Below the pieces are notes generated by a model that worked only from the letters and a program-made list of their open reading frames with translations, did no database searches and was not told where the DNA came from. The translations under genes were made by a program, and so were the position numbers. A stretch of DNA of 64,000 nucleotides from Enchytraeus crypticus. Taxonomy: Eukaryota > Annelida > Clitellata > Enchytraeida > Enchytraeidae. Where the stretch lies: contig CAJHZI010000548.1 in NCBI GenBank assembly GCA_905160935.1, positions 988,501-1,052,500 on the forward strand, in the 5' to 3' direction. Positions 47,401 to 57,730 of this stretch are shown here, piece after piece. Within the stretch, counting starts at the first letter, position 1, and every line of letters begins with the position of its first letter.

Positions 47401-50400
47401 GGAGAAAGTCTATTCGTATCCCGATCCTAGTTAACTTGGATTAAAGGGAAGATGATGATGATGATAATAATGATGATGATTAAGATGATGATGATGATCA
47501 GCATCATCATGATCATGATCATGATGATGCTGATGATGATGATAGAGAACAGCTTTCCAGGTAACAATATTGACTCATTGCATTGACCTTAGGGATGTAC
47601 TTAGTCAAGTCGATTCTCTTAACTAGTCAAATTTGATATTTGAGCCAGTAAGAAGTTTCCTGAGAACACTTAGCGTGACCTAACCGGTTCCTATGTAAAT
47701 GTATTTTGCACAATGTAATAACTTATGTGTTTCTTAAAATATTCGCATTTGTCAAAACGTTTGCGTTTAACGCAATCAAGAGTTTAATGTAAAGTAAAAT
47801 GTGAGCATACCAAAACTACATCATAAAATATGACTATTATAGATATTAAACGTATGCCCGATCTTTACGCGATATAAATTTGAAATAATTATCTCTAGCT
47901 CTCTGCCAAATGTCAGGTCAAAAATATCTAACATAATTTTATTCATAGTTTGCGTTCACGCTCGCGCGAGAAGTTGATTCTGTGAAATCTGAAATAAACA
48001 GCTACAGTTATAGCGATTGATAGCTGCAGTCTCTAGTGAGTCCGTTTAAGATAGATGCTTCTCTGAAACTATAATTGGCACGCCATTGAGTTTAAAATCT
48101 AAAGTCAAATATATTGCTAAATCCAACAGGTAAAGCCAAGCTTAACGTCAGTTTCGTGCTCGCTAGCATATCAGTGACAGGCAGAGCACTGGATTTGAAC
48201 TCTATACAGGATAGGATATGCCTACTCATTTGCTGTCGTACAGCATGCAACAAAACGCCGTTTAGCCTTTCTACTATAAATGTATATGAATTTAAAATCA
48301 CAAAAGTACGGACAATTAAAATCGGTATATATGTACTTATTAGACATTATTAATAATAGTTTTAAACTGAATTAAGCTTGATTTTATGTCTCAGAGAGAA
48401 TTCAGTGAGAAGCTCGATACTAGATTTGTACAATTTCTTTACTGGATCATAAATATATTCAAATTATTATCTATTTTAATTATTATGCATTAAAATTATT
48501 TAGAACATGCAAGATATATTAATGCACGTTTACATATTTAATTCTTTAATATCTCAACTTCTTTATTCGTTAACACTTGACAGGAAGAATAGTAACAGAA
48601 CAACATAAACATAAAAAGTAGGATAAAAGATAAACCACCACCAATTACACAGAGTTACAGTTAGCCTAATTGGATCAAAATACTCACTTCATGCATTCTA
48701 TTATCGAGCGTAGGCCTTCATCTACTTCCTAATCCGTCATCATCAGATAGGAGGAAAATAGAAAACAAACAAAACAAAAATCCAATAATACTAATAGTAA
48801 AACAAAAAGTCAACATTGCACATAAGAGTAGGCAAATCAACATATAATTGAAAAAATTAGCCACATCGACGTGAAAAAGACTTATATAAGATTTGCTTGA
48901 CAGTAATATTCTTTCATTTTGCACTTTTATAGACTATACTTATTCTCTGCATAAATTATAGTTTATTCTTTGGTTTTTGAATATATTAATAACCTAATTC
49001 AGATAAATCATACGAGTATAACACACAACTTTTGAATTGAGTATTTTTGTAGCATCACGCCGGGATTTAATTATCCTGAAAGGTTACATGTCACTTGGCG
49101 GATTCTGAGATCAAATAAGCTTATCATGCGATCATGTTCATAGAAGCACCTAGAATATTTTTCATTTAAAAATAGCAATTTCGACATTGTATCTTATAAT
49201 ATTCATTGTATCTAAAAAAATTATACTATTCTGACAAATGCAAAAAGCGTAAAAAAGTCAAAATCCAAATGGGACTATCGAAATCGCGCACGTTATCTAA
49301 AAACTGGCTAATCCAGATAATAAAAGCAATAAAAAAATTATCTCGGTAGCCAAATTTATGAAAACGTAATTTTTATTTCATAAAAGTAATATTTGTGGCG
49401 ATACCAATATGCTACTATTATTTACTCCTTCAATGTACATGTATTTTTATCTGATTGATACAGACCTACCATTACATCATGAAATAAATTCATTCTAATT
49501 CTAGCTAATTACTGTTCTTAATTGTATCTGTAAGTATTTTTTCCAAAATGTGAGTATTTTTTCCAAAATGTAAGTATTTTTTCCAAAATTTAAGTATTTT
49601 TTCCAAATGTTTTCTGTATTTGTAAATAATATTATAGTATTAAAAGGAGCTCTTATTCTGTTTAATGCAGGCCTACCATTACATCCTGAAATAAATTCAT
49701 TATTCCAGCCAATTACTGTTCTTAATTGTATGTACAATGTACCAATTTTTGCCAAAAATACAAATTTATAATTACAGAACGAAAATGAAGAATGTCAAAA
49801 TTTCAAAAAGGGTCATCTTCCTTGTCGCCCCTACTCCGCGAATAATTGAATCTTTCTGCAGGAAAACAATCTCTATTTTAAACACAGATTAAAAGAAACC
49901 ATACAGAAATCTTACACAGTCAATCACAAATTCTGTTTTTTAGTAGCAAATACAAGATCATTAGAGTATATTTATTTTTTATTTCCACCAAATTTGCTAA
50001 CGTAAACTTTTCTTATGAACAATTTAGTTCAAAAAGTTCAAGGACTATGCAATTAATTGAAAAATAAAAATTTACATGTTGATATACACACTGATACAGA
50101 TTTGAGCAATTAGCTTCTATAAAACTTCACAATAACCTTACGCTAAGTCAGAACTGAGTATCAATTCTTACCCTTCGGTTTCTTTTCCGCATACAACTCT
50201 CGAGGAAGCCGCTCAGGTCAATTCTCATTATAGTGAATCAAGAGCGATTGCCTCTAATAGAAATCTAAATTAAATCAGCTTGCTGAAGGCTGCTTCTAAA
50301 CGAATGTCATGATTCAAGAGTCAGCCAAAACGAATCCATAGAGTAGAAATATCTCACTCACTCTCTCTCTCTCTATCTCTCTCTCTTTCTCTATCTAGTG

Positions 50401-53357
50401 TTCTATCAAGTGGCAGGTCTAAGAAGCATATTCCTATTCAGAGCCAGCTTTCACGCTGCATAAAGAACACTCCATAGATCAACAAGTTAATCACTTCACA
50501 AAAAGGCAATATCCTAGCCATACCTTACGGAGTCTATAGCTTGAGAAAAACATGGTTTCTGAGGTGGTTTTCCATTGCCTTCCTCAGCTTTTGCTTAGTC
50601 GCCTCTTACGACACGTTTAGCTAGCGGTTGGTGTATTATTCAGTGTCCCGAACACAACACGGTTAAGAGTAGCAGAGAAGCAGAAGATTTAACTTATTGT
50701 GCTATTCCACGATGTTCTATTATTATATTTATGAGCATAGAATCAATCTACTGTTGCTCGAATGAATGAGATTTTATGATGATTAAACAGTTTTGAAAAT
50801 ATTTGGTAAGGAAATAATTAGAGAAAAACAACTCAGTGTGTATAATAGGGCGTAGGTTTACGATTCCTTTAGTGCATGAAAATATATAAACTGAGATTAG
50901 TTTACAAATTTGGCCATTTAGTTGTGACATCGAGTTTCTCGCTAATTTGTGCATCTAAATTAAACGACGGCGGTGATTATAGCATAGCATAACATAACAT
51001 AACCTAACATAACATAACATAACCTAACATAACATAACATAGCATAACGTAGCACAGATGCTTGTTTAAGGCTTCCTTCCTCCTTCCTCTCCATAGTTAT
51101 TAGTAATCTTATTATTACGACGATTGAGAGTAAGACAATAGCAAAACCTTGCACTAGACTAGCTGTTTCGTGCATAGTATGCCGCTCTGAAGCCGCTAAA
51201 CCGAAGGGTCTTCTCGCTCCGTTATTAAAAAAGTTAGACTTGAATTAACAACCTTTCACCATACGTTCCAGGCTCTTATTGAGAAACAGTTGACTTGGGA
51301 AATATAGACAATGCAATCCAGGTTATCTAGATAATATACTGCAGTAGGGGTCTAGGAAGTGTTTTAATGTCTTGTTGTATTGACTGTATTGTATTTTGTG
51401 ATTACATGTTCAGAGTTAGAGTTTGTGTTTTAAGAACACGCTAGTGAAAGAGGAATAACGCATGAGAGGCGGAAATCTCTATTTAGAACCGAACTAATAA
51501 TTTTATATTTTCAGCGCAATAGCATGATATCATATATTGGTACAGCTATATTCAGTATCACACCATATGGTACACGAGTGCATGATCACGTTTCCTTGTT
51601 TGTTTCAATTTTAAATCCATAAATCCATCCCTTGCCGTGTGATTTACAAATCACTAGAGAATTGACCAAACGCAAATAGCACTTGTCACAAGAGGCGACT
51701 AATTATGAAATTAAGGAAGACAAGGAAAATCAACGCAGAGCCATGGTTTTCAAAGTTCACAGCTGTGTTAAAAAATTACTGGAGGCTCTGACTTTGAGGT
51801 GGAAAAACCACAAATGCAAATTTTTGGTCAATGGCGTGCTCTGAGTGGGAGAGTAAAGCTAGCTGTTGGAGAGGATATGTGAATTGAACCTGCCCATTTT
51901 TCGGATAATAGAGAACAAATCTATCCATAGAAAATAACGTATACTATCCGCTTATTAAATGACCACTCTTCATTTAAAATTCTTTAAATTATCTTAATTT
52001 AGCGGAAATATTTAATAGGGAGCATCGAAACGTAGCGGAAACTTTCATATTTCCGGTTAATAGGAAGAGTTCAAATACAGATCTAAGCTGCATAAGAAAA
52101 TTACGAATACGTCAATTACAGGAAATCACGTGGGAGTCTACCTTAAACTGGAAAAACTTAGCATATTAAATTAAATTCAGCAGACGTGGGTAAAACTAGG
52201 AACAAACTTACACAAACTTGAACCGTTTTACTCGAAAAAATACAAACTGCATCTTCAAATCATTACTATCTCTTTTGACAAAGTAAGAAAGCAAAAGACA
52301 ATTTTAACTTTATTCGAGATAACCTTGCAGTTGGCTCTTTTGGAAAATTAACCTTTTTACAATGTTAAGTTTGAATAAAACAGATGTGTTTAAAATAAAA
52401 TATAAAAGAAGAAAACACTTCAAAAAATGAAAATTCACTTGAAAATAATTCAAAAAATCTCTCGAAGTCATTAGCATATCTCCAAACAATGCTTAACAAC
52501 GTACGAACGACGTAAGTGACCGTCTACATGCATTTTTTCTTGTTCACCTTGGTAACATATGCAGTTGGGTATTATTCCAAGAAAATTCTCTTCCGCTTCC
52601 GCAGCTTAATTTTTATGAAATAGATGCTTATTTAATTTAAAAGTAAGAAAACGACGATGAATATGGTCTCAAAACTATTACCAGTCAAAGAAATTACTTT
52701 GAGTAAGAATATCTCTTACGCATCGCTTTATTGGCACTATTTTATGTAAATCGCAGACTTTATATTAGCAGTAAATCTACTCATATATTGTCCTATATAA
52801 AACTTTATATCAAGGACATCATATTGCTAATAATAGGAATATTTTAATGTACATGTTAATGGTGATATTCCTGATTGAATTTTCTCATAGATATTACATG
52901 TATGCAATAAATTCACATTATCTACAGCTTTTCGAAAGCATATCGATTCTATATTTTGACTAACCGCCACCGATATTATCATGAATTCATTCATTGTTCT
53001 AAAAAACTGGTAAAGCTAAGGTTAACGTTAGTTTCCTCACTCGAAAGCCATGTCAGTGACGGGCGAGCCCAGGATATGAACCCCACACATACTGATCCGC
53101 GGTTGAGTGTCTTGCCGACTTCGCCACTGGCTCCAGCCTGAAATGCAATTAGATATGCAATTGTCGATAAAACTGTTTTATTTTTCATTTAGTGTGCCAC
53201 ACAGCATCGGTATGGCTGACGGTAGCACTGGCGGGCCAAAGATATCTCTATGTATGTCATCCCACCAGAGCCAAACGATTCTGCACTGTTAGAAACGTCA
53301 TACGACTTATAATCTCCATATACGCACTGGCAGCGTTCTCTCAGGTTTGATCTCCCG

Positions 53358-53390
<33 letters not shown>

Positions 53391-55697
53391 GCAAGTAATC
53401 AATAGATAAATAAATCAATCAATAAATAAATAAATAAATAAATAAATAAATCAATCAATCAATCAGCTAACAACAAATTAAACTATTTGTTAAAAAACTG
53501 TTTAACCAAGCAATAAATCATTCAGTCAAGTAGTCATTCGTTCGTTCGTTCAATCAATCATTCCATCAATCAATTGATCAATCAATCAATCGACTGAGCG
53601 ATCGGTTAATCAGTAATCAATCATAAAACAACCACTAAATTAATGGCAGCTTCATATGAATTTCTCACCAGAAAGCTATGTTTGGGTGAAAATTAAAGTT
53701 AAAGAATACTATCCGCAATATTTCTTACTATTGCTAGTGAACATCTTTTCGTTGTCATTAAGTTATCGTATCGCATAGTGATTGAGCCGCTAAAACTAGG
53801 TACCAGTGATAAGAAGGAATTTAACGCCAGTATGCAACCCCAATGAACCACAGAGTAATTTATCGTGTCCTGAAGGCTCATGTGTTATACCACATTTATC
53901 GCAATAGGGTACAGTTTTAACATTTTAAACTTTCGATTTGAAACGTGCTAACTATCTCTTTATGAGTGATAACGAAGGTAACAGCGATGCTTCGATCACA
54001 TTAACGGCTGCGATATTAACGAGACCGCTAAAGAGACATCTCATTAAATCTCCCAAGAAATAATTTACTTAATTTGTTATTTTGATTAAAATTTCAATTT
54101 TCAGGTAATAGAGTACACAAAGAAAGGGATAGAGTGAGAGAGAAAAAGAAAGAGAGAGGGAGAGAGAGAGATAGAGGCAGAGGGAATGAGGAAGAGGGTG
54201 AGCGAACAAGCATCTATGCTATGAGGAAGCATTATTAGTACACTATTAGATCTCATTATTATATGATAGACTAGCAGTATGCCTTTAAACACAATTGATA
54301 TAGGAAAACTAAAAGATTTATTCATGCAGCCATTAACAAACAATAGACAGGCGTATTATGAAATCATTACGTGAATACAGTATATGACAACTGTCGGAAG
54401 AGGCGGAGAAGTCAAGGATGGGATAAAGCTTAGTGTGCTGATGGAATTAAATACTTCAAGAAGTGGCCCTGAGTTTTTTCATTGCGAAAACTCGTGATAA
54501 TTCATCTGTTTTGGCTATCGCTTTTGAATTAAAGAAAATTACAGTAAAGTTTTTACTGTAACAAAATGTCATTTCATAATAATTTCCAAATTACTGGGAG
54601 CAGAGTTAGACAATCCTAATTATGCTGACGAGAATAGGAAAAATAATTTATAATAATTAATTTAAAGATAAATCTCAACTATGCACATTTCATTATTTAA
54701 GCATCTGAGTCTGAATCCGAGTTCTAGACTATCACAATCGATTGAGAAAGAATTTACTTAAGCCATTTATTTGTTGGGCTCTTAACATTTAGACTTAGCC
54801 ATTTATTACACTTTTACAATAGCTATTTATCGATAATTTTAATTTGCGTGTAATCCTAACATTTGATAACTCACAAAATAATACCCTATACGAAGCTGTA
54901 ATTATTGTTACATTAACAGTTGTGGAGGTTTACAGAATTTCAATACACCGCAGTTGACATACCATCCAATGTCCTTCACGGAAAGAAAGATTCTGCTTCC
55001 AGTATGGACTTAATCCAGCTATCACCGGACTACAGCTATCATCCTATGGAACGTCCATTTGAAGGCGATTCTTTGCTCAAAACGACTCCACTCGTCGAAA
55101 ACATAAAATCAACTTTCGTTACGTCACAATTAAACTCTGACGTCATCGAACAGTCGTTGACCTTGCCCAGCACATCGAGAACGACCACTGGTGATATAGT
55201 TACGGTCAGTGCCTGTAGGTACGAGATATCTTCCGTGGTCAGACGGCACGAGAATCTCTTCTACAACGTTTATTTCTGGTTCCGCGTGATCTTCGTCCAC
55301 TTCGTCCCCTGTATCTCCCTGGTGTTGCTCAACGCCTCCCTCATCAGGACCATGAGGACGGCCCGCACCAGGCGAGAGGCCCTCACGATGCGCCCTCACG
55401 GCTCCACGTGGGCCTCAGGGCCCTGTCACCACGCCCACTATCGGCTCAACGGGTTCTCGCAGTCGATTCGTAGCCATTCTGCGGTAAGACTCTCCTCTCT
55501 CTCTCTCTCTCTTAGTGCCTACTGGCAGGTCCATGGTAAACCTCATGGTGCGACCCTCCTCTCTCTCTATCTCTCTCTCTTACTGCCTACTGGCAGGTCC
55601 ATGATATAACTCATGGTAAAACCCTCCTCTCTTCTTCTCTCTCTCTTTCTCTATCTTACTGCCCACTGGCAGGTCCATGATATAACTCATGGTTTGA

Positions 55698-55728
<31 letters not shown>

Positions 55729-57481
55729 TACTGCCTACTGGTAGGTCCATGGTATAATTCATGGTGAGACGCTGAATTGAGTTCAATTTTAAAACTCATG
55801 CACTGAAGGTCATGAAATGGAGGGAGCTGATTAGAAGGGGGTGGCTAAATGGGGGCTTGATTTCAGTCCCTATATATTTATATGATGATGTGGTTGAAAG
55901 TTGGAGGACTATGCAATAAATTGAGGAGGGATTAGACAACACTAGTCTCGTCCTTATATGTACTCTCCTATTTAGATTAAAACTATTGAAGTTTCTGTCG
56001 ATGAGCATGTCCAGTATAACCTGCATTACGTTTATTCGATTTTACAAGTTTATGTTCGGTAAGTACATTGCGTTGAACACGTATCGTAATAGAAGATGAT
56101 GAGTGGTACTAAACGACAACAATGCTTTGAAAAGATTGCCAAGGAGTCAATAAACATAATTTCATCAAGTTAACACTGTTAATGTCATAAGAAATAATGA
56201 AAACAACGAAAGTCAAATAAAGACTGAAAAAATAACATAATTATTAAAAATCACTAAGACGGAAAAATTTAATGATAGTGTAACTTTATGATCTGTTTTT
56301 GCTGGAGGCAGCAAAAATTGTTTCGCCCGAAAAGTGAGCGATTTTAACGAGACATTATAGAAAAGTTAACGGCTTTCAGAAACCAATGTTAGATTAATGA
56401 CCGACCTTAAGTACAGCGGAAGATATTGAAATTTATCGTCACATAAACGCTGCTTAGGACTTGAGGATAGCTGAGTGGTTAGAGACAAATGACGTGCTGT
56501 ATGTTGAGTACAGTGGAGAGCCCAGTAAGTGTGAGTGTGTTCTGTGCACTGACAGTTTGTTTGTATCATAGCACAGAAATAGTAAAATACTAAAATAGAT
56601 TTCACAAAATCTATACCGATACTGAGGAGACATTGGGATAGTAATAAGCTTGTTTCAGAGTTATAAAGTTCAGATCAAGACAGATTTTGTTGGATCAAAT
56701 ATAGTAAGAAAGCTGAGAGATCTAATAAGCGCAACAAATGCGCTCAAAACTGAAAATATGCTGTAATTTAAATAAAACCTAAAAATAAACTAAAATAAAA
56801 ACATTGTAATTTCTTGCACATAGCTAAATCTCGAAGTTAACGAAAAGTCAATTTTTCAATAAATTCAATAAATAAATAAATCAATCAATCAATTCATAAG
56901 AGTTTAACGTCCTGTTCAAGAGTTTAACGTCCAGCCAATACAATTACTAGGTCGAAGATCTTTTGTTACAAAATTTTCGAGGTTGGATATATTTGTGAAC
57001 ACATTTTCTACCTGCTATATAACCTATTTTTTATGTTTAGGAGGAGAGCACAGCCTCGATCACCTCCTCGACCTGTCTCTACTGCGCTCACAGACGACCT
57101 GAAGGCGGGTCCACGACTCTAATGCTCGTGACGGTGGTCGGAGTGCTCCTGCTGGTCGAGTTTCCTCTGGCGGTCTTCATCATACTGAACGTCATAGAAA
57201 ACACCCTGAAAATAGCCATCCTACCCGAGTCCACAAGTCTAACAATCCACATCCTTTTCAACCTGCTCACCCTCGTCAGCTACCCCTTCAACTTCTTCAT
57301 CTACTGTGGCATGAGTCGTCAGTTTAGAAGAACGTTCAAGAGCTTATTCGTTTGTCCTCAAGTAACGTCGACTAGATCACCTGATCAGCTGATAGTCTAC
57401 ACTGAAGGGCTTGAAGGGCGCTCAGCGGCTTACCGTCGAGCTCAGAGGTACATGCCGACACCTCTAGAACCCAGACGTTGA
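40832..57481 (+). CDS. SPR: Sex peptide/myoinhibitory peptide receptor-like GPCR, 4 exons, 534 aa (gene span)
   Basis: Joining 40832-41279, 53193-53344, 54920-55483 and 57041-57481 gives 1605 nt with consistent phases (1, 0, 0) and GT-AG introns. It is a rhodopsin-class receptor: TM1 about 67-90, TM2 98-122, TM3 from 137, TM4 183-200, TM5 315-342, TM6 413-439, TM7 456-477. Family marks are HTASVWLTVALA-x-QRY-x-YVCH in TM3 (QRY replacing DRY), YFWFRVIFVH in TM5, TTLML at the start of TM6 and FNFFIYCGMSRQFR after TM7. All are typical of SPR/MIP receptors, which couple neuropeptides to G proteins at the plasma membrane. C137 and C299 should form the usual disulfide. There is one N-terminal N-glycosylation site (NST) and no signal peptide. 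The start is the first in-frame ATG (CCAATGG context). The second extracellular loop is about 100 residues, unusually long. Orthology rather than paralogy is not proven. Confidence 0.86.
41415..41708 (-). repeat. SINE D copy in GPCR intron 1
   Basis: Antisense: (CT)n, TGGTCTGCCAAGTGGCAAG, CATAAAGAGCACTCCATCGA, GCTTGGGAATAATATGACTT and ACTTACGACACACGCAG; ends CCAGACACAGCA. Confidence 0.87.
42018..42146 (+). repeat. SINE A, full-length copy
   Basis: GTCTGGAGCCAGTGACGATG, GACCGCGGATCAGTATTTGC, perfect B box GGTTCAAATCC, GGGCTCGCCCGTCACTGACA and GAGGAAACTGACGTTAACAT. Confidence 0.92.
42150..44115. other. GPCR intron 1, unique AT-rich DNA
   Basis: No exon or repeat family recognised. Confidence 0.4.
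44117..45047 (+). repeat. SINE B split by a LINE insertion
   Basis: 5' half 44117-44182 (CCCGTGTTGTGACCGGGTTG, GAAGAACAGACTAATCG, GTGTCGTAACAGTCGACT). The 3' half resumes at 44958 (AACAGTCGACTAAG, GATCCAAACCAACGTCG, TTCGGTTGGTGAGCGCTTAG, GCTCCAAAAATTGCTACAA). The 11-bp AACAGTCGACT occurs at both junctions (44172-44182, 44958-44968), a target-site duplication. Confidence 0.92.
44183..44957 (+). pseudogene. RTE-like LINE reverse transcriptase, 5'-truncated, one nonsense codon
   Basis: From about 44209 it reads SEIGLQKIMDRLNDTA, YGMKINIKKTRVM, VRSFKYLGHTITDD, then TGA at 44578-44580 where relatives have Trp (ET-W-TLRKED). It continues EMWIWRRMERISWTQKVTNE, RKKRWIGHILRGEG, RGRGRPRLGMLDDLKTHSYA and EDREEWRRYVP. 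This is the region after the catalytic YxDD of a widespread non-LTR reverse transcriptase; the catalytic and endonuclease parts are gone. It ends with hairpin CTGCCAGTAGGCAG and GCACTAAGAGAG. The 5' end has a perfect 20-bp inverted repeat (44181-44200 / 44209-44228). The clade name (RTE-like) is inferred. Confidence 0.88.
45583..45850 (-). repeat. RTE-like LINE 3' end, subfamily 2
   Basis: Antisense: CTCTCTCTTAGTGCACTGC, CTACTGGCAGGTCC and CCATGGTATATAACGCCTCC. The minus-strand frame reads VVDDLKIHSYMDMKRKTED and [11 protein letters not shown]-stop, so the true LINE stop is inside the tail. Body shared with 37270-37563. Confidence 0.85.
45851..46848. other. GPCR intron 1, no recognised element
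   Basis: The stretch about 46440-46700 is less AT-rich than the rest but has no open frame or RNA signature that I recognise. Confidence 0.4.
46849..46990 (-). repeat. SINE B, 3' half
   Basis: Antisense: CTTCCCTTGAATCCCAGTTT, ACTAGGGTCGGGATAGGAAT and AGTCAACCCCCTATTTGAGA. Confidence 0.87.
47017..47150 (-). repeat. L2-like LINE 3' UTR
   Basis: Antisense: (AAT)n, TTCGTTTCCTCATCCAGGTA, ATGTCAGGGACATCCCCACA and CTACAGATCAATTCACCCAG. Confidence 0.85.
47206..47545 (+). repeat. SINE B plus expanded (GAT)n tail
   Basis: CACGTTTAGTAGAAGGTGAC, AACGTCAAAAAGGGCATTTG, GGTTGGTGAGCGCCTTGGCT, TATTCGTATCCCGATCC, then GAAGATGATGATGATG expanding into a GAT/ATC palindromic tract to 47545. Confidence 0.85.
48129..48245 (-). 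repeat. SINE A, diverged copy
   Basis: Antisense: AAGCTTAACGTCAGTTTCG, ATATCAGTGACAGGCAGAGC, TGGATTTGAACTC and TGCCTACTCATTTGCTG. Confidence 0.65.
48246..50345. other. GPCR intron 1, AT-rich
   Basis: No exon seen. At 49525-49610 there are four copies of GTAAGTATTTTTTCCAAAAT-like words (unit about 20 bp). A diverged direct repeat CCTACCATTACAT...GAAATAAATTCATT occurs at 49465-49500 and 49672-49705. Confidence 0.5.
50351..50662 (-). repeat. SINE D, full-length copy
   Basis: Antisense: (CT)n, GTGTTCTATCAAGTGGCAGG, CATAAAGAACACTCCATAGA, TCAACAAGTTAATCACTTCA, GCCTCTTACGACACG and CCCGAACACAACACGG. Confidence 0.9.
50977..51053. repeat. CATAA/CCTAA pentamer repeat
   Basis: ACATAACATAACCTAACATA-type tandem pentamers. 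Not telomeric: no TTAGGG. Confidence 0.92.
51610..51790 (+). repeat. Diverged SINE B/D-related fragment
   Basis: CGTGTGATTTACAAATCACT, GAATTGACCAAACGC, TCACAAGAGGCGACTAATTA, CATGGTTTTCAAAG and GGAGGCTCTGAC echo the shared B/D head. Low identity. Confidence 0.45.
51800..53000. other. GPCR intron 1, 3' part
   Basis: AT-rich, no exon or family recognised. Confidence 0.4.
53005..53139 (-). repeat. SINE A, full-length copy before GPCR exon 2
   Basis: Antisense: GTTAACGTTAGTTTCCTCAC, ATGTCAGTGACGGGCGAGCC, GATCCGCGGTTGAGTGTCTT and CCACTGGCTCCAGCC. Ends 53 bp before the exon. Confidence 0.92.
53193..53344 (+). CDS. GPCR exon 2: TM3 to TM4
   Basis: Acceptor TTTTCATTTAG, donor TCAG|GTTTGA. Encodes residues 150-200 (VCHTASVWLTVALAGQRY onwards, then the TM4 stretch IIRLIISIYALAAF, approximately). 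It lies 53 bp after an antisense SINE A copy that ends at 53139. The donor GTTTGA is weaker than consensus. Confidence 0.82.
53358..53625. repeat. (AATC)n / (AATA)n microsatellite
   Basis: Tetranucleotide tract starting 14 bp after the exon 2 donor, with TCGT and decayed variants. It may be the 3' repeat of a LINE/SINE whose tail is at 53815-53830 (GAATTTAACGCCAG). Confidence 0.88.
53630..54910. other. GPCR intron 2, mostly unique
   Basis: Contains a (GA)n tract at about 54120-54200. No exon or element recognised otherwise. Confidence 0.45.
54920..55483 (+). CDS. GPCR exon 3: extracellular loop 2, TM5, start of loop 3
   Basis: Acceptor ACATTAACAG, donor GCG|GTAAGA. Encodes 188 residues: a long ECL2 (about 201-312, with SACRYEIS carrying the disulfide Cys), TM5 (FRVIFVHFVPCISLVLL) and a basic ICL3 start (RTARTRREAL). 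It is open throughout. Reading past the donor runs into repeat sequence and stops, so the splice is needed. Confidence 0.83.
55494..55765 (-). repeat. Four tandem copies of the RTE-like LINE tail
   Basis: Each 70-80 bp unit is (CT)n, then CTTACTGCCTACTGGCAGGT or close, then CCATGGTATAACTCATGGT-like sequence and a GAC/ACCCTCCT join. The hairpins lie near 55515, 55588, 55665 and 55735. The array starts 11 bp after the exon 3 donor. Confidence 0.9.
55770..57000. other. GPCR intron 3, remainder
   Basis: A tRNA-like A box GATAGCTGAGTGGTTAGAG lies at about 56466-56484 with no B box following: a possible decayed SINE head. At 56870-56935 there is an (AATA)n/(AATC)n tract with TTTAACGTCCTGTTCAAGAG tail sequence, part of it doubled. 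Confidence 0.5.
57041..57481 (+). CDS. GPCR exon 4: TM6, TM7 and cytoplasmic tail
   Basis: Acceptor TTTATGTTTAG. Encodes residues 389-534: LMLVTVVGVLLLVEFPLAV (TM6), LFNLLTLVSYPFNFFIYC (TM7, PFNFFIY in place of NPxxY), a helix-8 segment GMSRQFRRTFK, a Cys that could be palmitoylated (FVCPQ) and a short tail. The stop is TGA, with a (TA)n tract starting about 20 bp later. Confidence 0.87.
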   Translation, partial: EESTASITSSTCLYCAHRRPEGGSTTLMLVTVVGVLLLVEFPLAVFIILNVIENTLKIAILPESTSLTIHILFNLLTLVSYPFNFFIYCGMSRQFRRTFKSLFVCPQVTSTRSPDQLIVYTEGLEGRSAAYRRAQRYMPTPLEPRR

Positions 57482-57501
57482 ATTAACTCGTAATGTACAT
57501 G

Positions 57502-57522
57502 TATATATATATATACGATAAT

Positions 57523-57562
<40 letters not shown>

Positions 57563-57586
57563 CCTACTACGTGTATATATATACAC

Positions 57587-57624
<38 letters not shown>

Positions 57625-57663
57625 TTATATATATATATACATGTATATATATACTGTATATAA

Positions 57664-57717
<54 letters not shown>

Positions 57718-57730
57718 ATGTATTGTATAT
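57502..57730. repeat. (TA)n tract just after the GPCR stop codon
   Basis: TA repeats with ACATGTATA and GGCCTACTACGTG interruptions. Likely transcribed in the GPCR 3' UTR; AATAAA-like words occur inside (AAATAAATA near 57660). Confidence 0.93.

Noticed and set aside
50977-51053. Interstitial telomere
   Set aside because: The pentamer CATAA/CCTAA is not the TTAGGG-type hexamer.
56463-56545. tRNA gene
   Set aside because: Good A-box-like GCTGAGTGGTTAGAG, but no B box and no closing acceptor stem; at most a decayed SINE head.
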